A DNA stretch of 64,000 bases from Phycisphaerae bacterium (GCA_023150615.1 JAKLKO010000001.1:357356-421355), one strand, 5' to 3'. Counted from the stretch's first letter, positions 7,847 to 16,531 are shown. The notes: generated by a model from the letters alone, not told the origin. Numbers and translations are program-made.

Positions 7847-8752
7847 GTGGCGCGGCGCTCGCTCGGGACCATCCTGCAGATCGGAATCGTCGTATTGGCC
7901 GTCGCCGATGTCGCCTCGGCGTGGGGGCCGCTCACGCACGTCGAGCTGGCGAACAACCTGCTCGCGCATCTGGGCCTGCTCCCAACCGCCATCGGCGTCC
8001 TGCTCGCGCGGCATTCGCGCAGCTTCATTTTCGGCAACATTGCCGCCGACGTCGTCTTCGCCAAAAAGCTGAGCAAGGTAAAGCAGGTCTGCCATCGGTG
8101 GACGACGGGCTTCTCGCTGATGAACTCGGCCGGCACGGACGAGGGCCGTGCGTTCGGGTACGGGTATCTGTGCCACCTCGCCGCCGACACGGTGGCGCAC
8201 AACGAGTTCCTGCCGGCGCAGATGATCCGCTGCGGAACAACCAGTGCGTTCGGACACCTTTACTGGGAGGTTCGGGCCGACTCGGCGCTCGGCGACGCGA
8301 ACTGGCAGGAACTGCGGCACGTGCTCCGGCATCGCTATCCGGAGCCGGAGCGGCTTCTGCAGCGAGAACTGACGTCGACGCTGCTGCCGTTCAACTTCAA
8401 CCGCCGGATCTTCAAGCGGATGAACCTGCTCACCTGCGCCAAGAGCTGGCGCCGCTCCATCAGCTTCTGGTCCGGCATGTCGCGCTGGCATCTCGATCCG
8501 CTGGAACTGAGGGAGTACCACGACGAATCGCTCGCCCGCGCGGTTGACATCATCCGACACGCCGGGGAGTCCAAAGTCACGCACATCGACCCGAACGGCA
8601 ACACCGCCCTCGGACACGCGCGACGCGAAGGCCGTGCCAAGCGGCGTGACGGCGGCGCAACGGTGACCGCGCTCCCCATGCCGACCGGCGACATCACTCC
8701 CCTCCTGCGAAGCCCCCCGCCCGTTCGCATGCGTTCGCTCATTCTCCACTAG
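7847..8752 (+). CDS. Zinc-dependent phospholipase C-family exported protein
   Basis: The 301-residue protein starts at GTG 7847, with GGAG upstream. A signal peptide (1-25) is predicted to be cut before Trp26 (ASA/WGP). In zinc-dependent phospholipases C the mature protein begins with a zinc-binding Trp, so this cut is telling. Candidate ligands follow: His31 (THVELANNLL), GNIAADV, CHRWTTGFS, and the GYLCHLAADTVAHNEFLP helix with two His and one Asp. Bacterial relatives are annotated as zinc-dependent phospholipase C-like; the true substrate here is not known. The C-terminal 60 residues are Arg/Pro-rich and look disordered. Its stop codon overlaps that of purF. Confidence 0.85.
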   Translation: MARRSLGTILQIGIVVLAVADVASAWGPLTHVELANNLLAHLGLLPTAIGVLLARHSRSFIFGNIAADVVFAKKLSKVKQVCHRWTTGFSLMNSAGTDEGRAFGYGYLCHLAADTVAHNEFLPAQMIRCGTTSAFGHLYWEVRADSALGDANWQELRHVLRHRYPEPERLLQRELTSTLLPFNFNRRIFKRMNLLTCAKSWRRSISFWSGMSRWHLDPLELREYHDESLARAVDIIRHAGESKVTHIDPNGNTALGHARREGRAKRRDGGATVTALPMPTGDITPLLRSPPPVRMRSLILH

Positions 8753-10167
8753 GGGAACATCGGGAGCTGATAGCGCTCGAGCATGAACTTGCTCACCGGC
8801 CGGTCCACGGAAATGGGGTATTCGCCCGAAAAGCAGGCCGTGCAGTACGAACCGCCCGCGTGCTTCGCGCACTCGAGCATGCCCTCAAGCGACAGGTAGG
8901 CGAGCGAATCCACCTCGAGAAACTCGGCGATCTCCTTCACGCCCCGGTCCTTCGCCACCAGCTCGTTCGGATCCGGAAAATCAATGCCGAAATAGCATGG
9001 ATGACGGATCGGCGGGCTGGCGACGCGCAGGTGAATCTCCGTCGCCCCGGCACGGCGCAGCGCGCCGATCTTGCCGCGCGTCGTCGTGCCGCGAACGACG
9101 GAATCTTCGACGACCACGAGGCGCTTGCCCCGCACGGACTCGCGGATCACGTTCAGTTTCATGCGCACGACCAGGTCGCGATTCGCCTGTGTCGGCATGA
9201 TGAACGAGCGCCCTGCGTAATGGTTCGTCGTAAAACCGCGACCGAGCGGATGGCCGCTCCGCTCGCTGTATCCCAGCGCTGCGCACCGCGCCGCATTGGG
9301 AACCGGAATCACCAGGTCCGCGTCGGCCGGGGCCTCGTCGGCCAGACGGCGACCCGTGGCGACGCGGAACAGATGCACGTTTTGCCCGAACACGTTGCTC
9401 GAGGGATCAGCGAAGTAGACCTGCTCGAAGATGCAGTACGCCCGCCGCGTCTGCTCCAGCGAGGCGAAGTAACGCCCAGAGATCCCCGCATCGGAGAGCG
9501 TCACGATCTCCCCCGGCTGCACCTCGCGCACAAACTCCGCCTCGATCAGGTCCAGCGCGCACGTCTCGCTCGCCGCGCAGTACGCGCCGCTCGGCAGTCG
9601 ACCGATGACGAGCGGGCGAAGCCCGAACGGATCGCGAACCGCTTCGATGCGGTCCGGATAGAGTAACAGCAGGCAATACGCCCCCTGAAGATGCGTCAGT
9701 ACGTGCGCCAGCGGGTCCGGACGCGCGAGGTGACGCGGGTGTGCCAACAGATGGAGGATCACCTCGGTATCGCTCGTCGTCTGGAAGATCGCGCCGTGGT
9801 CCTCGTACTCGTGCCGAAGCAACGCGGCGTTGACGAGATTGCCGTTGTGCGCGACGGCCACCTGTCCGCGCGAGTACTGGATCAGCAGCGGCTGGGCGTT
9901 GACGTCGTGGCAGGAGCCGGTCGTCGAGTAACGCACGTGGCCGATCGCCGCCGGGGCCGACAGCTCGGCGAGCACGCCGGGCTTGAAGACCTCGGTCACG
10001 AGACCGGTCGCCGCGTAGCGTCGCAGCGTCCGACGATCCGACACGCACATGCCGGCCGATTCCTGCCCGCGATGCTGCAGCGCGTAGAGGCCCTGGTAGG
10101 TGTGCATGGCGGCGTCCGGATCGCCCCAGACCCCGAACAGCCCGCAAAACTCCCTCGCGTCCTTCAT
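8749..10167 (-). CDS. purF: Amidophosphoribosyltransferase (first step of purine synthesis)
   Basis: The 472-residue enzyme joins glutamine amide nitrogen to PRPP. The short N-terminal MKDAREF would be removed to expose catalytic Cys8 (CGLFGVWG), a processing step known for the Bacillus-type enzyme. The glutaminase domain shows LQHRGQESAGM, GHVRYSTTG and HNGNLVNA. The phosphoribosyl domain has the PRPP loop VVVEDSVVRGTTTRG. C-terminal YCTACFSGEYP supplies a CxxC as in iron-sulfur-containing PurF. The ATG at 10165-10167 was chosen because the glutaminase Cys must lie near the start; the open frame continues upstream without homology. A palindrome in the promoter region may be an operator. Confidence 0.96.
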   Translation of the reverse strand: MKDAREFCGLFGVWGDPDAAMHTYQGLYALQHRGQESAGMCVSDRRTLRRYAATGLVTEVFKPGVLAELSAPAAIGHVRYSTTGSCHDVNAQPLLIQYSRGQVAVAHNGNLVNAALLRHEYEDHGAIFQTTSDTEVILHLLAHPRHLARPDPLAHVLTHLQGAYCLLLLYPDRIEAVRDPFGLRPLVIGRLPSGAYCAASETCALDLIEAEFVREVQPGEIVTLSDAGISGRYFASLEQTRRAYCIFEQVYFADPSSNVFGQNVHLFRVATGRRLADEAPADADLVIPVPNAARCAALGYSERSGHPLGRGFTTNHYAGRSFIMPTQANRDLVVRMKLNVIRESVRGKRLVVVEDSVVRGTTTRGKIGALRRAGATEIHLRVASPPIRHPCYFGIDFPDPNELVAKDRGVKEIAEFLEVDSLAYLSLEGMLECAKHAGGSYCTACFSGEYPISVDRPVSKFMLERYQLPMFP

Positions 10168-10185
10168 CGTCGAATCCCGCGCGGG

Positions 10186-10211
10186 ATCATATCGCAATCG
10201 CAGGCGATATG
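10186..10211 (-). promoter_or_regulatory. Palindrome overlapping a -10 box upstream of purF
   Basis: CATATCGC (10188-10195) and GCGATATG (10204-10211) form a perfect 8-bp inverted repeat with an 8-nt spacer. On the minus strand TATGAT (10186-10191), a good -10 box, overlaps one arm. A dimeric repressor site over the purF promoter would look like this. No good -35 was found, as in many regulated promoters. Confidence 0.45.
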
Positions 10212-10324
10212 CCGGACCGTCCCCCGGCCACGCGGCGCGCCTGTGAAAGCTCTCCGCCGCGACTCGACGAACCGCGCCCAAACGGGTCAAATGCCCCGTG
10301 GCCCCGTGCTGCTGAGGTACCCCC

Positions 10325-11248
10325 ATGCCGCAATCCCCAGACGTCGTCGTCATCGGCAGCATCAACATGGACCTGGTGCTGCGCGTCGATCGAGCGCCGG
10401 GTCCGGGCGAAACCGTCCTCGCACGGGACCTGGCGACGATCCCGGGCGGCAAAGGCGCAAATCAAGCCGTTGCCGTCGCGAGACTTGGCGCCTCCTGTGC
10501 GCTCGTCGGCCGCGTGGGCGATGACGACTTCGGAAGCCGATTGCTCGTCGTGCTCGAAGCGGCGGGGGTCGACATCCGCCACGTGACCGTGACGGAAGGC
10601 CACTCGACCGGCGTCGCCATGATCACGGTCGATCGCCGCGGCGAGAACGCGATCTGCGTCGCCGGCGGAGCCAACCTGCGACTTTCGGTCGCCGACATCG
10701 AGGCCGCGGCCGACCTGATCGCGCACGCGAAGGTCTGCATCCTCCAGCTCGAAACCCCGATCGAAACCGTGCTGCGCGCGATCGACGTCTGCCGTGAGCA
10801 CGAGGTCGAGTCCATTCTCGACACGGCGCCGGCGCCAGACCGCCCGCCGGCCGGGCTGTTCCGCGCGGACATCCTCACGCCGAACATCGGGGAGGCCGCC
10901 CGACTCGTGGCTGAGCACGGCGACGGCCGGCACGATGCGAAAGTGCTCGCGGCTGCGATCGCCGCCCGCGGGGCACGCCGCGTCGTCATCAAGATGGGCG
11001 AGCACGGCGCGCTGGCCCACGAGAGTGATCTGTTCACGCACATCCCCGCTCACCGGATCGTGCCGGTCGACACGACGGCGGCCGGTGACGCCTTCACCGC
11101 GGCGCTGGCAATCGGTCGGCTCCGCGGAGATTCACTTGACGACGCGGCCAGACTGGCGAATGCGGCCGGGGCGGCCGCCTGCCTGAAGTTCGGGGCGCAG
11201 CCATCGCTGCCACACATGGCCGACGTGCTCAACATGACGCTGATCTGA
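10325..11248 (+). CDS. rbsK: Ribokinase (PfkB family)
   Basis: The protein has 307 residues, the usual ribokinase length. The N-terminal GSINMDLVLRVDRAP and the GGKGANQAVAVARLG signature are typical of ribokinases rather than other PfkB kinases. The second signature, DTTAAGDAF, holds the catalytic Asp255; the usual DTTGAGDAF has Gly at the fourth place. It phosphorylates D-ribose to ribose-5-phosphate, the precursor of PRPP used by the divergent purF product. A GAGGT site precedes the ATG. No ribose transporter is adjacent, so the sugar may come from nucleoside salvage. Confidence 0.93.
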   Translation: MPQSPDVVVIGSINMDLVLRVDRAPGPGETVLARDLATIPGGKGANQAVAVARLGASCALVGRVGDDDFGSRLLVVLEAAGVDIRHVTVTEGHSTGVAMITVDRRGENAICVAGGANLRLSVADIEAAADLIAHAKVCILQLETPIETVLRAIDVCREHEVESILDTAPAPDRPPAGLFRADILTPNIGEAARLVAEHGDGRHDAKVLAAAIAARGARRVVIKMGEHGALAHESDLFTHIPAHRIVPVDTTAAGDAFTAALAIGRLRGDSLDDAARLANAAGAAACLKFGAQPSLPHMADVLNMTLI

Positions 11249-11272
11249 CGGACGAGGAGATCCGCGGCGGCG

Positions 11273-11290
11273 AAAATCAGAACTGATTTT
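11273..11290. terminator. AT-rich hairpin between convergent rbsK and BFD genes
   Basis: AAAATCAG (11273-11280) and CTGATTTT (11283-11290) pair perfectly across 2 nt, and a T-run continues to 11291. GACGAG and CTCGTC flank it and extend the pairing potential. It overlaps the last codons of the BFD gene and begins 24 nt after the rbsK stop. A bidirectional terminator is plausible although the stem is AT-rich. Confidence 0.45.
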
Positions 11291-11567
11291 TCTCGTCCCC
11301 GGAGGCGAGGTATCGCCGGCGGGCCTGAGCGTACTCTTCGGCGGTTTCGGGCAGGCCGGGAACGGACTGCCCCTCCTCGAACGTCGCCTCGGCCGTTGAC
11401 TCGGCGTGGATTTTCTTGAGGATCGGGATGCACCAGCCGCACCCGGTGCCCGCACCGAGGCATTGCGACATCTGCGAGGCCCGCAGCGGCTTCTCGCGCC
11501 GCGCGAACAGCAGCAGCTTCCGCAGCGGCACGTGATAGCAGTAGCAGATCCAATCATCGAGCTTCAT
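11277..11567 (-). CDS. BFD-like [2Fe-2S] protein
   Basis: The 96-residue protein has the bacterioferritin-associated ferredoxin pattern: CYC (Cys8, Cys10) then GTGCGWC (Cys43, Cys46), the four cluster ligands, with an extra Cys36. BFD domains bind a [2Fe-2S] cluster. In bacterioferritin systems they mobilise stored iron, and elsewhere they occur in nitrite reductase and copper chaperones. The C-terminal 45 residues are Glu/Ala-rich and extend beyond the usual ~65-residue domain. It follows aroA by 15 nt and is probably translated from the same mRNA. No bacterioferritin gene is nearby. Confidence 0.85.
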   Translation of the reverse strand: MKLDDWICYCYHVPLRKLLLFARREKPLRASQMSQCLGAGTGCGWCIPILKKIHAESTAEATFEEGQSVPGLPETAEEYAQARRRYLASGDEKNQF

Positions 11568-11582
11568 GATCGCGTACGATTC

Positions 11583-12875
11583 CTACGTGCTGCGCGCCAG
11601 CATCCGCTCCCAGTCCGCGAAGAAGTCAGGATAGGTCTTCCGAACGCAATCTGCGTCGCGAATGACGATGCCGTCGAGTCTCAATCCCGCGATCGCGAAG
11701 CTCATCGCCATCCGATGGTCGCCGTACGTATCGATCGCCGCTGCTCGCAGCGTCTTCGGGGGAACGATCGTCAACCCGTCGTCGTGCAGCTCGATCTCCG
11801 CCCCGAGCTTCTGTAACTCCGCCGCCAGCGCCGCCTGACGATCGGTCTCCTTCAGCCGCAGGTTGGCCACGTTTCGGATTCGCGTTGGCCCCTCGGCGAA
11901 CAGCGCAAGCACCGCCAGCGTCTGCGCAACGTCGGGCATGCCGCCCAGGTCCTCATCAACGCCTCGCAGTCGACCGTCGGCCGGCCCGACGACGCTCGCT
12001 TCGCGGGCCACGCTGCGGACCTCGCATCCCATCCGCTTCAGCACATCGAGAAAACCGAGGTCGCCCTGGAGACTCGCGCGGCCAAGCCCGGGCACGGAGA
12101 TGCGCCCGCCCGTGACCGCCGCCGCGGCGAAGAAGTAGGACGCGGCTGTGGCGTCCGGCTCAATCCGGGTCTCCTGCGCCCGGTAGTGCTGCATCCCCGG
12201 CACGACGAATCGCTCCATCCCATCCACGACACACGCCGCGCCGAACTGCTCGATCATTGAAAGCGTCATCCGCACGAACGGCGCGCTGGTCGGCGCGGTT
12301 GGAAGCGAGATCATCACGTCGCCGCGCGACAGCGGCGCGGCCATCAGCAGCGCCGACAGGAACTGGCTCGACGCATCCGCGCGCAGCTCGGTCGTCCCAC
12401 CGCGCAGCCCCCGCGCCGCAACGTGGACCGGCAACCCTTCGCCGTTCGCGAGCAATACCGATGCACCGAGATCATTGAGGCTATCCACCAGCGGACGGAG
12501 CGGTCGCTCCCGCATCCGCGGCGAGCCGACGATCTCGTAGTCGCCGACGCCGAGCGTGCAGGCCGCGGTGAGGAACCTCGCCACGGTCCCGGCGTTTCCG
12601 CACTCCAGCGTGACGTCGTCGTTCGGCCATCTCGCGCCGCACCCGCGAACGGTCGACCGGCGGGTCGCCGTGTCCCAATCCACCGCGACCCCGAGTCCCT
12701 GAAGCGCCGCGACCATCAGCCGCGTGTCGTCGGCCTCGAGCAGGTCGTCGATCCGGCTGACACCGTCGGCCATGGCTGCGAGGACCAGCGCGCGGTTCGA
12801 CTGGCTCTTGCTCCCGGGAGGATGAACGACCGCATCGACGGGTCGGAACGCCGGGCACAGCGAGATATCGGGCAT
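11583..12875 (-). CDS. aroA: 3-phosphoshikimate 1-carboxyvinyltransferase (EPSP synthase)
   Basis: The 430-residue enzyme has the full motif series: PPGSKSQSNRALVLAA, GNAGTVARFLTA, PRMRERPLRPLVD, ADASSQFLSALLMAAP, RLKETDR and TYGDHRMAMSFAIAGL. It condenses shikimate-3-phosphate with phosphoenolpyruvate in the sixth step of the shikimate pathway. There is no Shine-Dalgarno site. A TAAAAT box (12882-12887, minus strand) lies only 6 nt before the ATG, so a leaderless mRNA is possible, though I see no convincing -35. The BFD gene follows in an apparent operon. Confidence 0.96.
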   Translation of the reverse strand: MPDISLCPAFRPVDAVVHPPGSKSQSNRALVLAAMADGVSRIDDLLEADDTRLMVAALQGLGVAVDWDTATRRSTVRGCGARWPNDDVTLECGNAGTVARFLTAACTLGVGDYEIVGSPRMRERPLRPLVDSLNDLGASVLLANGEGLPVHVAARGLRGGTTELRADASSQFLSALLMAAPLSRGDVMISLPTAPTSAPFVRMTLSMIEQFGAACVVDGMERFVVPGMQHYRAQETRIEPDATAASYFFAAAAVTGGRISVPGLGRASLQGDLGFLDVLKRMGCEVRSVAREASVVGPADGRLRGVDEDLGGMPDVAQTLAVLALFAEGPTRIRNVANLRLKETDRQAALAAELQKLGAEIELHDDGLTIVPPKTLRAAAIDTYGDHRMAMSFAIAGLRLDGIVIRDADCVRKTYPDFFADWERMLARST

Positions 12876-12939
12876 TGCCGCATTTTAGGAGCCCGCCAAC
12901 GGACACGCGAGAAAGTCAGAGGCGAGTGCGCGGGTCGAA

Positions 12940-12967
12940 TTGAATCTCGCGGCCCGGGGGATACGAT
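12940..12967 (+). promoter_or_regulatory. Candidate promoter for the 13024 operon
   Basis: TTGAAT (12940-12945), a 16-nt spacer and TACGAT (12962-12967) match each box at four of six bases. Transcription would begin near 12974, some 50 nt before the GTG start at 13024. Confidence 0.35.
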
Positions 12968-13023
12968 GAAAGTGGGGAGAAACCGCACCGGCTCGACGAT
13001 CGGGCCCCAGGACACCCGCGACG

Positions 13024-14265
13024 GTGAGTTACGATTCCGAGAGTTCATCCCCCGCCCGCGCATCGGCGTCCGGACGACGGACGAGCCGGTGGCTCTCGGC
13101 GCTCGCCGTCGTCGTTGTCGTATCGGCGGCGGTGATCATCGCGACCGAAGTCCTTTCGACGCGCCTCCCCGACGCTCCGACCCGCGCACTCCGGGCGGTC
13201 GCCATCGGCGGATTGGCCCTCGGCATCGCCGGGCTGCTCCACGCTCTGACGTCCCTGTTCAGCACCGGCGAGCGGTTGCACGACTCACTTCAGGAGCTGC
13301 ATTCCGAGCTGGCCGAGATTCGTCACGAATTGGCGAACACGCACGACCGACACGACGCAGCGTCCGGCAGCTCCGGAAGCCAGACGACCGTGGCCGCCCC
13401 GGACGCGATCGACGTGCGGCCGATCACGCCGCCGCCGGATGCGCCGCCGTGGTCGGAACTGATGATGCTGCTCCGCGACGTGCGCGAGAATACGCTGCTG
13501 TCGGAGCCGGAGCGTCAGCGAAAGGCCGCGCGGATCGAGCAGCAGGAACTCCAGGAGACCGATGCGACGCTGAAGACGCTCGCGCGTGCAGGCGATTTTC
13601 AGCAGGCCGAGCAACGGCTCGCGGAACTCGAGCGCAAGTATCCTCGCGCGACGACGGTCGGCGAGATGCGCTCCTGGCTCGAGCAGCAGCGCGCCGAGCG
13701 CCAGGAGTCCGACGCGATGACCGCCTCGCGCCGGGTTGATGAACTGATCAGCATCTCGGCGTGGGACCGCGCGCGATCGGTAGTCGAGGAACTGGCGCGG
13801 CGGCATCCGAACGCCGGTGTCATCGCCCAATTGCGGGCGCGGATCGACCGCGAGTTCGCGATCTACGAGGACGCCCAGCGTACGCGGATGTACGCGGAGA
13901 TCCAGCGCTACGTCAGCCGCCGCCGCTGGCGCGAGGCCTTGGCCGCCGCACAGACGTTCATCGAGCGATTCCCCGACCACAGCGAGGCGGAGACGCTTAG
14001 CCTTCAGCTTTCGACGCTCGCCAACAACGCCGAGATTGCCGAACGTGCCGAACTGGAAGCGGAGATCACCGAGTTGGCGAAGCGCGGACAATACGCCGAG
14101 GCCGAGGAGCTCGCACGGCGCGTCATCGAACGCTTTCCCGACTCCCCCACGGCCGAGATCTTGCGGAGCCAGTTGGATCGATTGCACGAGCTGGCGACGA
14201 ACCCGAACGCCCCGCCGCCCCGCGTGCGGCCGTCCGGTGCATCGTCGTCGATCCGTCCCCCATGA
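13024..14265 (+). CDS. Membrane-anchored coiled-coil / TPR-like protein
   Basis: The 413-residue protein starts at GTG 13024. Two membrane segments lie near residues 22-45 and 58-82, and a coiled coil at about 85-110 follows. Residues 145-400 are helical repeats; GDFQQAEQRLAELERKYP, RWREALAAAQTFIERFPDH and GQYAEAEELARRVIERFP have the spacing of TPR-like units. The tail is Pro-rich. No enzyme motif is present. It overlaps the NeuC-type gene by 4 nt (ATGA), so the two are translationally coupled. It could act as a scaffold for glycan assembly, but only the gene order says so. Confidence 0.65.
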   Translation: MSYDSESSSPARASASGRRTSRWLSALAVVVVVSAAVIIATEVLSTRLPDAPTRALRAVAIGGLALGIAGLLHALTSLFSTGERLHDSLQELHSELAEIRHELANTHDRHDAASGSSGSQTTVAAPDAIDVRPITPPPDAPPWSELMMLLRDVRENTLLSEPERQRKAARIEQQELQETDATLKTLARAGDFQQAEQRLAELERKYPRATTVGEMRSWLEQQRAERQESDAMTASRRVDELISISAWDRARSVVEELARRHPNAGVIAQLRARIDREFAIYEDAQRTRMYAEIQRYVSRRRWREALAAAQTFIERFPDHSEAETLSLQLSTLANNAEIAERAELEAEITELAKRGQYAEAEELARRVIERFPDSPTAEILRSQLDRLHELATNPNAPPPRVRPSGASSSIRPP

Positions 14266-15428
14266 CGAGCGACCGACCCCACCCGCCGCGCCCCACGATC
14301 GGCTGCGTCACGACGACGCGCGCCGACTACGGCATCTACCGGCCGCTGCTGGCCGCGCTCGTCCGGAACCAGCGCCATGACGTGATTCGTTTCGCCGGCG
14401 GCACGCACCTGCATGACAGTTTCGGCCGAACGATCGACGACGTCCGCGCCGACGACTTCGGCCTCGTGGTCCCCGTCGAGCACTTCAGCGATCGCGATGA
14501 CCCGGCCGGCATCGCGGCGTCGGCCGGCAGGGCCGTGGCCGCGTTCGGCGACGCATTCTCGCGACAGCCGCTCCATCTTCTCTTCCTGCTCGGCGATCGC
14601 TACGAGATGCTCGCCGCCGCAATGGCGGCGCAGCTCGGCCGCGTGCCGATCGCGCATCTGCACGGCGGGGATACGACGGCGGGAGCGATCGACGACGCGT
14701 TTCGCCACGCGATTAGCAAGCTGGCCGCACTGCACTTCCCGTCGCTTCCGGAGCACGCGCGTCGGCTCGTCGCGATGGGCGAGGCCGACTGGCGAATCCA
14801 CGTCACCGGCGCGCTGGCGCTGGATTCGATCCGGACCTTCCGACCCGAGCCGGTCGAGGCGCTCTCGGCCGCTCTCGAACTCGACTTCCGGAGTTCCACG
14901 CTGCTCGTGTGCGTGCACCCAGAGACGCTCTCGGAGGTTCCGGTCACGGAACAATGGAACGCCCTGGCCGAGGGCATCCGCGAGTTCTCAGGCAACGTGC
15001 TCGTGATCGGCTCAAACGCGGATGAACAGTTCCTTGCGCTGCGCCGCGCCATCACCGACTGGTGCGCGGCCCGGCCGCGGTCGCGGTTCATCCCGTCGCT
15101 TTCCCAATCGCGATTCTGGTCATGCCTCGCTCACGCGTCCGCAATGATCGGCAACTCCAGCGCCGGGATCATCGAATCGGCGTCGTTTCAGCTTCCCGTG
15201 GTCAACGTCGGCCGGCGGCAGGAGGGCCGCGCCCGAAGCGGCAATGTCCTCGACGTGCCCTGGGACGCAGCGCAAATCGCCGAGGCACTGGCCCGCGCGC
15301 TCGACGCCGAATACCGCACGCAGCTAAGCCGCGTGAAAAACATCTACGGCGACGGACACGCCGCCGAGCGGATTCTCGAGGTCCTCGATCGCCTCCCCCC
15401 GCGCGGAACGCTGCTGCACAAGGCGTGA
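14262..15428 (+). CDS. Hydrolysing UDP-GlcNAc 2-epimerase, NeuC/LegG type
   Basis: The 388-residue protein matches NeuC-like epimerases in length and motifs: TTTRADYGIYRPLL near the N-terminus, LGDRYEMLAAAMAA, LHGGDTTAGAIDDAFRHAISKL, VCVHPET and GNSSAGIIESASF. NeuC releases UDP from UDP-GlcNAc to give ManNAc; LegG does the same with a diacetylbacillosamine sugar. Most family members carry HGGE where this one has HGGD. It could start a sialic-acid-like (nonulosonic acid) pathway, but NeuB and NeuA counterparts are not in the window. It is coupled to the preceding coiled-coil gene. Confidence 0.85.
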   Translation: MTSDRPHPPRPTIGCVTTTRADYGIYRPLLAALVRNQRHDVIRFAGGTHLHDSFGRTIDDVRADDFGLVVPVEHFSDRDDPAGIAASAGRAVAAFGDAFSRQPLHLLFLLGDRYEMLAAAMAAQLGRVPIAHLHGGDTTAGAIDDAFRHAISKLAALHFPSLPEHARRLVAMGEADWRIHVTGALALDSIRTFRPEPVEALSAALELDFRSSTLLVCVHPETLSEVPVTEQWNALAEGIREFSGNVLVIGSNADEQFLALRRAITDWCAARPRSRFIPSLSQSRFWSCLAHASAMIGNSSAGIIESASFQLPVVNVGRRQEGRARSGNVLDVPWDAAQIAEALARALDAEYRTQLSRVKNIYGDGHAAERILEVLDRLPPRGTLLHKA

Positions 15429-15433
15429 GGCGA

Positions 15434-16531
15434 TTACGCCGAGCGGTGCCCGGCAGGGCTGGGCGGCGCCGCGCCTTTCCCGGACTCACCGCTCGCCCGC
15501 GCGCGGCCCCGTCGCCGCATCCAGTGTGTTTCGCTCAGCCGCCCGCGCGCGAACAGGCTGGCCATCGCCATGAACCGGTTGTTCAGCGTCGTGAGCACGA
15601 CACCGAGGAGCACGAAGCCGAGCGCGCAGAGCAGCAGGAGGCCCGACCCCATGGCCAGCGCGAGGCTGCGAATGCTCCGCGTCGGACCGAAGGCGAACTC
15701 CCACAGCGGCAGGATGCCCAGCGACACGCCTGCCAGCCCCAGCGCGAGTCCGATCGCGCCGAAAAACGTCAGCGGCTTGTACGCCATGAACAACCACGCG
15801 ATCGTCCAGAACACGCGAACGCCGTCGTGAACGGTGCGGAGCTTCGACACGCTGCCCTCCGGACGGGCGTAGTACGGCGAGTCGCGCTCGACGATCACGA
15901 AATCCTGGCCCAGCGTCTGAACCGTCAGCTCCGTCTCGATCTCGAAGCCGCGCGAAACCAGCGGCGTACAACGCACCACCTCGCGCGTGAACGCGCGATA
16001 GCCGGAAAGGATGTCCGTCAATTCCGTCGAGAAGAGCGTCCGGATGAGTCGCGCCACGAGTTGATTGCCGAAGACGTGCATCGGCCGGTAGGCGGCCTGA
16101 GCATCGCGCGTCACGCGCCGCGCGACGGCCATGTCCGCGCCGCCGTCGAGAATCGCCTCGATCAGCGCATGCACGGTCCGCGGCTCGTAGGTTTGGTCGC
16201 CATCGACCAGCACGTAGATGTCCGCGTCGACGCGCTGCAAAGCCGCGCGGACGGCGTGGCCCTTGCCCTGCCGGCGGACGCGAAACGTCTCCGCGCCTGC
16301 GGCCGACGCCACGTCGGCGGTCCCGTCCGCGCTGTTGTTGTCGATGACGATGATTGAGGCGGACGGCAATTCCCGCCGGAAATCCGTCACGACCTCGCGG
16401 ATCGTCGCCGCCTCGTTGTAACAGGGGATCAGGACGGCCACGTGTGGAAACGCGCCTTCGTTGCGTCCCGATGCGTCCTCGTTGGCGTTCATGCGGCCGA
16501 CGTCCCGCGGCGAATTCGCAATGGCTGACAT
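15434..16531 (-). CDS. Polyprenyl-phosphate-type family 2 glycosyltransferase with two C-terminal membrane segments
   Basis: The 365-residue protein has a GT-A domain (about 25-240): VLIPCYNEAATI, IVIDNNSADGT, RRQGKGHAVRAAL and LVDGDQTY, then DILSGYRAFTR and FEIETELTV. This set is typical of dolichol/polyprenyl-phosphate mannosyl- or glucosyltransferase-like enzymes. Two membrane segments (about 245-330) follow, as in the DPM1/GtrB architecture. I chose the ATG at 16529-16531, with GAGG upstream; a second ATG at 16490-16492 is possible. It is convergent with the NeuC-type gene and downstream of the HAS-like synthase gene. The likely product is a lipid-linked sugar for surface glycans. Confidence 0.85.
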   Translation of the reverse strand: MSAIANSPRDVGRMNANEDASGRNEGAFPHVAVLIPCYNEAATIREVVTDFRRELPSASIIVIDNNSADGTADVASAAGAETFRVRRQGKGHAVRAALQRVDADIYVLVDGDQTYEPRTVHALIEAILDGGADMAVARRVTRDAQAAYRPMHVFGNQLVARLIRTLFSTELTDILSGYRAFTREVVRCTPLVSRGFEIETELTVQTLGQDFVIVERDSPYYARPEGSVSKLRTVHDGVRVFWTIAWLFMAYKPLTFFGAIGLALGLAGVSLGILPLWEFAFGPTRSIRSLALAMGSGLLLLCALGFVLLGVVLTTLNNRFMAMASLFARGRLSETHWMRRRGRARASGESGKGAAPPSPAGHRSA

